Shown here piece after piece: positions 58,472-64,000 of a stretch of DNA of 64,000 nt. The DNA lies in assembly GCF_000805455.1 (NCBI RefSeq), contig NZ_JSUS01000032.1, positions 186,001-250,000 of the forward strand, written 5' to 3'. Source of the stretch: Acinetobacter sp. A47 (GTDB lineage: Bacteria > Pseudomonadota > Gammaproteobacteria > Pseudomonadales > Moraxellaceae). Numbering within the stretch: position 1 is the stretch's first letter; each line of letters starts with the position of its first letter. The notes under the pieces were generated by a model, which saw nothing but the letters and a program-made list of their open reading frames with translations, did not search any database and was not told the origin of the DNA. Both the position numbers and the translations under genes were made by a program.

Positions 58472-58792
58472 ATGCACCAGACTGATTTTTTCAAATGTCT
58501 TTCCGATCAAACCCGTTTGGATATTTTGAGATTGGTTATTGCTAAAGACAGGGTGTGTGTCTGTGAGCTGACCGAACAACTTGGACTGAGCCAACCAAAA
58601 ATTTCCCGACATTTGGCCCTATTGAGGCATCTTTCCATTGTACTGGATGAAAGAAAAGGTCAATGGGTCTATTACAGCTTAAATCCCGATTTGCCTGAAT
58701 GGGCGAAAGCTGTTTTAAGCATTATTACGAACGAGAGTGAAGACACGGACCATAAAACCGGTCATTCCTCAATTTCGATACAGTGTGAGTAA
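58472..58792 (+). CDS. arsR: ArsR-family arsenic-responsive repressor
   Basis: A 106-residue winged-helix metalloregulator. MHQTDFFKCLSDQTRLDILRLVIAKDRVCVCELTEQLGLSQPKISRHLALLRHLSIVLDERKGQWVYYSL contains the DNA-binding helix and the As(III) motif VCVCEL (Cys33/Cys35 area). The family releases DNA when arsenite or antimonite binds. It is the first gene of the operon, 5 bases before arsC, so it controls its own operon. Confidence 0.93.
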   Translation: MHQTDFFKCLSDQTRLDILRLVIAKDRVCVCELTEQLGLSQPKISRHLALLRHLSIVLDERKGQWVYYSLNPDLPEWAKAVLSIITNESEDTDHKTGHSSISIQCE

Positions 58793-58797
58793 GCACC

Positions 58798-59271
58798 ATG
58801 AAATTCTTGTTTCTATGTACCGGTAACAGTTGCAGAAGTATTCTTTCAGAAGTGTTATTTAATCGGCGTGCTCCTGAAGGCTGGAAGGCCTATAGTGCCG
58901 GGAGCAGACCTACTGGAAAAGTCCATCCGCTAACGCTTGAAACTCTGGAAAATATTGGGTTATCTACGCAAGGGCTATGGAGTAAAACGATTGAAGATTG
59001 TGAGCAATATCAGCCTGATGTGGTGATCACAGTTTGTGATGCAGCAGCTCAGGAAACTTGTCCACTGTATTTGGGTACGGCGATTAAAGCACATTGGGGC
59101 CTGGCTGATCCTTCGCACCTGGTATTGCCAAAAGTTGAGAAATTACATGCTTTTCAGGTTACGGTAGAACATATCAATCGTCGTTTAGATGCTTTATTTG
59201 CGCTGGATACGGTAAATATGACACGTTCTGAACTGATTGCAGCAATTGCCCAGATCTCGGTTATTGAATGA
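58798..59271 (+). CDS. arsC: Arsenate reductase, low-molecular-weight phosphatase type
   Basis: A 157-residue enzyme reducing arsenate to arsenite. The P-loop [18 protein letters not shown] (Cys7 with NSCRS) is of the LMW-PTP fold, [23 protein letters not shown] follows, and the acid loop is GLADPSHL. A further Cys at [13 protein letters not shown] may take part in the relay with thioredoxin or glutaredoxin. It starts 5 bases after arsR and ends 7 bases before the transporter start. Confidence 0.92.
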   Translation: MKFLFLCTGNSCRSILSEVLFNRRAPEGWKAYSAGSRPTGKVHPLTLETLENIGLSTQGLWSKTIEDCEQYQPDVVITVCDAAAQETCPLYLGTAIKAHWGLADPSHLVLPKVEKLHAFQVTVEHINRRLDALFALDTVNMTRSELIAAIAQISVIE

Positions 59272-59278
59272 CAACCTC

Positions 59279-60310
59279 ATGACTCAACAACGACTATCAT
59301 TTTTAGACCGTAATCTCACGTTATGGATTTTTATGGCCATGGCATTGGGGATTGCGATCGGTGTATTCTTTCCCCAAGCCTCTGTTGCCTTAGACAAAAT
59401 GAGTGTGGATTTGGTCAATATTCCTATTGCGATCGGCCTGATTTTAATGATGTACCCACCTCTGGCCAAAGTAGACTACACCGCTTTACCACAGGTGTTT
59501 AAAGACAAACGCACCCTGACTTTATCTTTGGTCCAGAACTGGCTTGTGGCTCCTATACTCATGTTTGTACTTGCCATTATATTTTTGCATGATTATCCAG
59601 AATATATGACAGGTTTAATCCTGATTGGACTGGCTCGCTGTATTGCCATGGTACTGGTCTGGAATGGATTGGCCGGTGGTGATAACCAATATGTTGCAGC
59701 ATTGGTTGCATTCAATAGTATTTTCCAGATCTTATTTTTTAGTAGCTATGCCTGGTTATTTCTCACTTTCCTGCCTCCTTATTTTGGTATTGCAGGACAA
59801 GTGATCCATGTTGATTTCTGGACAATTACTCATGCAATATCCGTGTATTTGGGCATTCCATTTTTCCTTGGCTTTATTACGCGATTCACTCTAGTGAAAG
59901 CTAAAGGTCTGGAATGGTATCAAAATGTCTTCTTACCTAAGATCAGTCCACTGAGTTTGTTGGCTTTATTGTTCACGATTGTGGCGATGTTTAGCCTAAA
60001 AGGTAACGATGTGGTGAGCTTACCGATGGATGTCTTGCGTATCGCCATTCCATTGACGATTTACTTTATCGTGATGTTCTTCATTAGCTTCTTTATGAGC
60101 AAATGGATGGGGAATGGCTATGCTAAAACAACCGCAATTTCGTTTACTGCGGCAGGAAATAACTTTGAGCTGGCACTAGCGGTAGCCATTACAACCTTTG
60201 GTTTAGCTTCACCAGTCGCATTTACCACAGTAATCGGGCCATTGGTGGAAGTGCCTGTACTAATTGCCTTGGTGAGTGTGTCTTTGTGGCTGAGAAAAAA
60301 GTATTTTTAG
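59279..60310 (+). CDS. acr3: Arsenite efflux transporter, ACR3 family
   Basis: A 343-residue membrane protein with about ten helices that exports arsenite (and perhaps antimonite). Family features: [69 protein letters not shown] with the functional Cys, and [22 protein letters not shown] 59279 is in the end of arsC frame spacing 7 bases after its stop. It completes a minimal arsR-arsC-acr3 set; no ArsH or ArsB present. Confidence 0.94.
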   Translation: MTQQRLSFLDRNLTLWIFMAMALGIAIGVFFPQASVALDKMSVDLVNIPIAIGLILMMYPPLAKVDYTALPQVFKDKRTLTLSLVQNWLVAPILMFVLAIIFLHDYPEYMTGLILIGLARCIAMVLVWNGLAGGDNQYVAALVAFNSIFQILFFSSYAWLFLTFLPPYFGIAGQVIHVDFWTITHAISVYLGIPFFLGFITRFTLVKAKGLEWYQNVFLPKISPLSLLALLFTIVAMFSLKGNDVVSLPMDVLRIAIPLTIYFIVMFFISFFMSKWMGNGYAKTTAISFTAAGNNFELALAVAITTFGLASPVAFTTVIGPLVEVPVLIALVSVSLWLRKKYF

Positions 60311-60324
60311 ATTAGTATTTAGAC

Positions 60325-60366
60325 AAAAGAGCTGTATACATTTTTCCAGCTCCTCTTTTATTTTGT
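60325..60366 (+). terminator. Probable terminator of the ars operon
   Basis: AAAAGAGCTG pairs with CAGCTCCTCTTTT leaving a 3-base bulge, followed by TATTTT; loop of about 12 bases. Confidence 0.55.
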
Positions 60367-60781
60367 CATTATTTATCTATTAAATTTTTAGCCAGTGGTG
60401 TTTTAGCATATTTTAAAACAGGCCTTAGTCGTTGAGATCGAATCAATACCTATTAAACACAGATCATGATGAGACCCATATCGCCAGATGATCTATATTG
60501 CTATGGAAAAAGAGGAAGGGTTGCTCAACTTTGATGTTGCCTACGATCTATTTATCCAAACTTTATAAAGCTCGTTATGTATTAAATATGAAAAAAATAT
60601 TGAAGATATACATAAAAAAACAAAGTGCAGGTAAGCATAATTTTGTTTAAGTATTTGTATTATATGCTGTTTACAATATAAAACATTAGATAAACCTAAA
60701 ACCTAAACGTTTTTCTTTGATCTTTTTTTTATGAATCCTTTAAGCTTGCGCCCCTCCTGAATTTCTCCAGTTTTTAATTGT
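60367..60781. other. Spacer after the ars operon
   Basis: About 415 AT-rich bases. A 26-codon open stretch at 60488-60568 (ends NFDVAYDLFIQTL) has gene-like codons but no ribosome binding site and no recognisable family; it may be a gene remnant. Nothing else was identified. Confidence 0.35.
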
Positions 60782-61234
60782 ATGAAAATTAAATATTTAG
60801 CGCTTGCATTACTGCCATTATCTTTGCTGGCTTGCAGTAAGGCTCAAAACGGCTTTGATGATGCAATTGTGCAGATACATGAGATCGATCAAGAAAATTT
60901 AATAGGGTATAACTGGACTTATCAGGGTTCAAACGCGTCTCAACCGTTAGTGGTAACATTTGGTGATGACAAAGCGTTTTCTATTGAAACTGGTTGTAAT
61001 AACCATGGTGGTACCTGGGATATTGAAGAGCATAAGATTTTAACTTCTGAACTCGTTGCAACTATGCTGTCATGTCCTGAGGATTTAATGGCACAAGAAT
61101 ATTTAGCAAATGACATTTTTAGTGAGAAAAAACTGCCCTTTGAAATTCATATTGAAAACCATAAAGCACATTTAACGATTACAGATAGCAAAGGGCAAAA
61201 ACGTGTTTTTTTAGGTAATAAAGAGACAAGTTGA
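60782..61234 (+). CDS. META/HslJ-domain lipoprotein
   Basis: A 150-residue lipoprotein with lipobox LSLLAC (Cys18). The mature domain shows the META/HslJ pattern: NLIGYNWTYQG, FSIETGCNNHGGTWDIEEHKILTSELVATMLSCPEDLMAQE, with paired Cys. HslJ relatives are heat- or novobiocin-linked envelope proteins of unclear role. It stands alone. The start ATG is near TATTTAATTG; the ribosome site is weak. Confidence 0.82.
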   Translation: MKIKYLALALLPLSLLACSKAQNGFDDAIVQIHEIDQENLIGYNWTYQGSNASQPLVVTFGDDKAFSIETGCNNHGGTWDIEEHKILTSELVATMLSCPEDLMAQEYLANDIFSEKKLPFEIHIENHKAHLTITDSKGQKRVFLGNKETS

Positions 61235-61321
61235 TCCGTGTTCTATAAATTTGTGAGAAAAACTTATGGCAAAGACAGCTTTTTCACTTTTTAGTAAATT
61301 AATCAGGTATATAGGTAAATA

Positions 61322-61540
61322 ATGTTTATAGATTTAAAAAATGGTACATGTATTAATCGTGATCAGGTGTTAGGAGTTTCCACAGCAAAAGATGGAGCTG
61401 AATACTTGGTTACCGTTATACTTAAATCTGCAAATATCCTTGATGAAACAGATAAGCCGTTAGTTTATATAAGTTTTAACAATGCAGATAAGGTAAATGC
61501 ATATTTAGAAAAGTATTTCGATATGGAGCCAGTTTTTTAA
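61322..61540 (+). CDS. Small hypothetical protein
   Basis: A 72-residue soluble protein with no recognised family. MFIDLKNGTCINRDQVLGVSTAKDGAEYLVTVIL and a C-terminal KVNAYLEKYFDMEPVF suggest a small beta-sheet fold with one helix. AGGTAAATA precedes the ATG. Followed by a terminator. Confidence 0.55.
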   Translation: MFIDLKNGTCINRDQVLGVSTAKDGAEYLVTVILKSANILDETDKPLVYISFNNADKVNAYLEKYFDMEPVF

Positions 61541-61562
61541 TCATCTAAAGATACAGCTTCTC

Positions 61563-61590
61563 AATGCCAATTTTTAGGGTTGGCATTTTA
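61563..61590. terminator. Terminator after the small hypothetical gene
   Basis: AATGCCAA / TTGGCATT, 8-base perfect stem with 9-base loop, then TTATT. Confidence 0.75.
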
Positions 61591-61676
61591 TTGTGTCGTT
61601 TAATAGAAAATAATCTATATAGGGGAAGGGCAACCGGCCATCAAAATCAAATCCGATAGCCCGGGCTTTAATATTT

Positions 61677-62135
61677 TTATACTTGCACTTCTTTTATTTT
61701 GTTACTTGAATAGATCAAATATAAAGCAAGACCTAAAAACATAAGTGCACCTAATCTATAGGTAGAAAAAGGGAGCACGGCATTCCCCAGCCAGCCAAAG
61801 TGATCAATCAGCATACTCATTAAAAGCTGCCCAAAAATCACAGCAATGGTGGCTAAGGCTGTTCCAATTCTTTGTATCGCCAAGACCATAATTATAATGT
61901 AGGGCACTCCACACATCGCACCTAACAACTGCCATTTGGGCACATCTAGCAAGGTGACAGCTTGTCTGGGTTCAAAATAAAAAATCAGCAATGCGGTGAT
62001 CAAGGCCCCGACAGAAAAAGTTAAAAAGGCGCTCCGAAATACCCCAACCTTGCTACCTAGTTGCCCATTGATTGCAGCCTGGACACTAAGCAGTGCACCA
62101 CCCACTATGGTTAATAAAATCATCAAAATAGTCAT
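61677..62135 (-). CDS. DMT-type membrane protein, YdcZ family (second)
   Basis: A 152-residue membrane protein with five helices: the N-terminal TILMILLTIVGGALLSVQAAINGQLGSKVG and the GALITALLIFYF, WQLLGAMCGVPYIIIMVLA and GTALATIAVIFGQLLMSMLIDHFGWLG blocks are typical of YdcZ/DUF606 half-size transporters. It and the neighbour form a likely pair; substrate unknown. It follows the first gene by 9 bases in the same direction. Confidence 0.85.
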   Translation of the reverse strand: MTILMILLTIVGGALLSVQAAINGQLGSKVGVFRSAFLTFSVGALITALLIFYFEPRQAVTLLDVPKWQLLGAMCGVPYIIIMVLAIQRIGTALATIAVIFGQLLMSMLIDHFGWLGNAVLPFSTYRLGALMFLGLALYLIYSSNKIKEVQV

Positions 62136-62144
62136 ATTAAGCTC

Positions 62145-62579
62145 CTAAGCCTTAGCAACCAGTGAAAGGGCCATCACAATTGAAATCAATGCATAAAGAC
62201 GTCTACGATCAACTTTTCTTTGCGGGCTACCTAGCAAGCCATAATGATCAATGATCAGACTTTTAAAGACCTGACCAGCCAAGATGCCAATCATGGTCAT
62301 GGCAACACCAATCATGGGTGCGGTAGTAGTAAGAATGATGACGTAGATAGGACCAATTACACCGCCCAGCAATTGCCAGGATGGGAGAGTGAAAAATGAA
62401 GTGCTGTTGCGCGGGCTAAAAAATAACATTAATAAAAACGTGAGTGCCGCTCCTACGGCAAAGATACTCAAAGTGGCCCATAGAGTGCCAACCTCTGTAC
62501 CGAGGGGGCCTAATAATCCAGCTTCTACAGATAAGCCCATTCCACCCAGGATTGCTAAGAATAATAAGAAAATTTGCAT
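62145..62579 (-). CDS. DMT-type membrane protein, YdcZ family (first)
   Basis: A 144-residue membrane protein closely related to the next gene product: IFLLFLAILGGMGLSVEAGLLGPLGTEVG, then FAVGAALTFLLMLFF, WQLLGGVIGPIYVIIL and GVAMTMIGILAGQVFKSLIIDHYGLLG. The paired arrangement suggests a heterodimer from an internal duplication. It is divergent from the LysR regulator, which may control it; the shared spacer is 98 bases. Confidence 0.85.
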   Translation of the reverse strand: MQIFLLFLAILGGMGLSVEAGLLGPLGTEVGTLWATLSIFAVGAALTFLLMLFFSPRNSTSFFTLPSWQLLGGVIGPIYVIILTTTAPMIGVAMTMIGILAGQVFKSLIIDHYGLLGSPQRKVDRRRLYALISIVMALSLVAKA

Positions 62580-62677
62580 TTAAATTGCCTCAAGTGGTCG
62601 AGGCGATGAATATTAGAATGGTTAATTGAATAGAAAAATAGCATAATTCATGAATCACTATTGCAGAAATTGCACAA

Positions 62678-63610
62678 ATGAATCTTGCAAATTCAATTGA
62701 TATCCGAACCCTGCGCTTTTTTATAAGTGTTTATAATGCCCAAAACTTTTCTGTTGTTGCACGAAAAGAAGATGTGTCTGCTTCAATGATTTCCCGGACA
62801 ATCCAGCAACTTGAAGATGCGCTGGGTCAGCAACTTTTTTATCGTAATACAAGGGCTATCACGCCAACAGAATCGGGCAAATTATTTTTTGAATATGCTA
62901 AAAAAATCACAGAGCAGTTTGATGAGGCTCAAAAAGCATTACATGATAGAACCATTGAGCCCTCTGGCCTGATAAGAATTAATGCGCCTGTTTTTTTCGG
63001 GCAAAGACATATTGCGCCGTGGCTGCCTGAACTATCAGAACGTTATCCGCGTTTATTGATTGAGTTGGTACAGACTGACGAATTTATAGATCCATTTCGG
63101 GAAAGTACGGATCTCATTTTCCGCATAGGGACACTGACAGACTCTTCATTTCATGCACGAATTTTTGCAACACAAAAATATCATTTGGCTGCCTCTGCCC
63201 AATATATTGCCAGATATGGAACTATAGAGAACCCTGCACAAATCAATCAGCATAAATGTCTGGTATATAATGGCTTTGAAGGACCCAATCGATGGCTATT
63301 CAAAATGGGTGATAATGAATGGATACACTACCCGGTTATACCAGCCCTGAGTTCAAATAATGCCGAAAGTTTAATGACCGCAGCGCTTGGTGGTATGGGG
63401 ATGGTTTTATTTCCTGATTGGCTTATTGGAGAGGCTTTAAAGAAAGGAGAGCTTATTCAGCTTTTACCTCAGTACGAGGTATCAATTAAGCCACACACCC
63501 AGCATATAGCAGCTATTTATCCAAATGTGAGACATCCGCCGCTGAATATACGAGTAATAATTGACTATTTTTCAGAGGTCTATGGTTCGCCACCTTATTG
63601 GCAAAAATAA
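62678..63610 (+). CDS. LysR-family transcriptional regulator
   Basis: A 310-residue LysR-type regulator. DNA-binding helix-turn-helix at residues 7-66: DIRTLRFFISVYNAQNFSVVARKEDVSASMISRTIQQLEDALGQQLFYRNTRAITPTESG. The effector domain follows with IRINAPVFFGQRHIAPWLPEL. It is divergent from the YdcZ pair and probably regulates it. ATG 62678 follows a CACAA sequence with weak ribosome site. Confidence 0.92.
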   Translation: MNLANSIDIRTLRFFISVYNAQNFSVVARKEDVSASMISRTIQQLEDALGQQLFYRNTRAITPTESGKLFFEYAKKITEQFDEAQKALHDRTIEPSGLIRINAPVFFGQRHIAPWLPELSERYPRLLIELVQTDEFIDPFRESTDLIFRIGTLTDSSFHARIFATQKYHLAASAQYIARYGTIENPAQINQHKCLVYNGFEGPNRWLFKMGDNEWIHYPVIPALSSNNAESLMTAALGGMGMVLFPDWLIGEALKKGELIQLLPQYEVSIKPHTQHIAAIYPNVRHPPLNIRVIIDYFSEVYGSPPYWQK

Positions 63611-63641
63611 GGTGGCCTTTGTATTAACGGGCTAAAATCAT

Positions 63642-64000
63642 TTAGGGCGATTTATATAATAATCGGTTTGGGCTACCAGAAGGATTTTTTACCATATTAC
63701 TACTCGCCTGATTGATCAGAGTTGTAGAAACGGTTTCAGGTGCGGCTGTCGGTGTGCTTTGTAACATTTCTGCAACAACGCCCGCAACATGAGGCGTTGC
63801 CATAGAGGTTCCATTTAACACTTTTGTCGCCGTATTTCCTCCTATCCAGGAAGAGTTAATCTGGCTGCCCGGTGCAAAAATGTCAACACAGCTTCCATAA
63901 TTGGAATAACTCGCCCGAGTATCAGTCGCATCTGTCGCGGCCACAGTAACAGCTTTACTGACTCTGGCCGGTGAAGAGCTACATGCATCTGTATTAGAGT
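63642..64000 (-). CDS. Subtilisin-like serine protease (S8), C-terminal part
   Basis: The 3' end of a minus-strand gene continuing past 64000. The visible 119 residues match the C-terminal half of proteinase K-type subtilases: NTDACSSSPARVSKAVTV, DTRASYSNYGSCVDIFAPG, then NGTSMATPHVAGVVAEML with the catalytic Ser in GTSMATPHVAG. The Asp and His of the triad lie outside the window. Cys residues suggest a disulphide-stabilised secreted enzyme. The GTG at 63944 is internal, not a start. It converges on the LysR gene. Confidence 0.88.
   Translation of the reverse strand, partial: SNTDACSSSPARVSKAVTVAATDATDTRASYSNYGSCVDIFAPGSQINSSWIGGNTATKVLNGTSMATPHVAGVVAEMLQSTPTAAPETVSTTLINQASSNMVKNPSGSPNRLLYKSP

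Noticed and set aside
60488..60568. 26-codon ORF after the ars operon
   Set aside because: No ribosome binding site and no recognised family; kept only as a note in the spacer entry.

Overview
The window looks like a chromosomal segment of an Acinetobacter (Moraxellaceae, Gammaproteobacteria). This is inferred from AT-rich DNA, the housekeeping order pyrG-kdsA-eno-ftsB-ispD, a cydP-cydA-cydB-cydX-ybgE operon, and the style of the lipoproteins and intergenic spacers. The species cannot be fixed from the sequence alone. No rRNA, tRNA, CRISPR array, prophage or intact insertion sequence was seen. Most of the window is core genome with small accessory pockets.

Layout. 1-6 kb: argD tail, CBS-domain protein, DUF2750 protein, a 97-bp tandem duplication, small membrane proteins (one with a 5'-UTR hairpin over its ribosome binding site), ftsY, a Sel1-repeat protein and a nitroreductase. 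6-16 kb: a DUF2057 protein behind a Pho-box promoter, a Fur-box-controlled PepSY membrane operon, the cytochrome bd operon behind an AT-rich spacer with internal repeats, then a PfkB kinase / Rieske / YqiJ-like operon. 16-31 kb: PreP-like protease, phospholipase A with a C39-like partner, a Ktr-type potassium system, ilvA/rpiA divergent pair, YgjP-like protease, CDP-alcohol transferase, a lipid-anchored PhoA-type alkaline phosphatase, a large lipoprotein, argC. 31-38 kb: DUF6776 protein, clpS, an unusual spacer with a degenerate repeat array and a decayed second clpS copy, clpA, ynfA, and an ABC-F ATPase.

38-46 kb: the most striking locus. A DAHP synthase gene is preceded by a complete tRNA-style transcription attenuator: promoter, 17-residue leader peptide containing Tyr-Phe-Tyr-Phe-Trp-Gln-Tyr, mutually exclusive hairpins and a rho-independent terminator. 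Beyond the terminator lies a second aromatic-rich small ORF with a strong Shine-Dalgarno that ends directly at the DAHP synthase translation-initiation region. The genes after it are a hydrolase and a PadR-type regulator, divergent from fadH, with two perfect 16-bp operators flanking the fadH promoter; then an NTF2-like protein, an SGNH esterase and a YheT-like hydrolase.

46-64 kb: pyrG-kdsA-eno-ftsB-ispD, a DUF6438 lipoprotein, a sulfur module (two YeeE/YedE half-transporters plus an ETHE1-like metallo-hydrolase), a histidine phosphatase, an LLM flavin oxidoreductase broken at a run of seven A, small secreted proteins of unknown role, an arsR-arsC-acr3 operon, a META-domain lipoprotein, two YdcZ-type membrane proteins divergent from a LysR regulator, and the 3' end of a secreted subtilisin-like protease.

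Start codons were chosen by Shine-Dalgarno spacing and family length and often differ from the longest ORF. Coordinates were read by eye; alignments, folding energies and database searches were not run.
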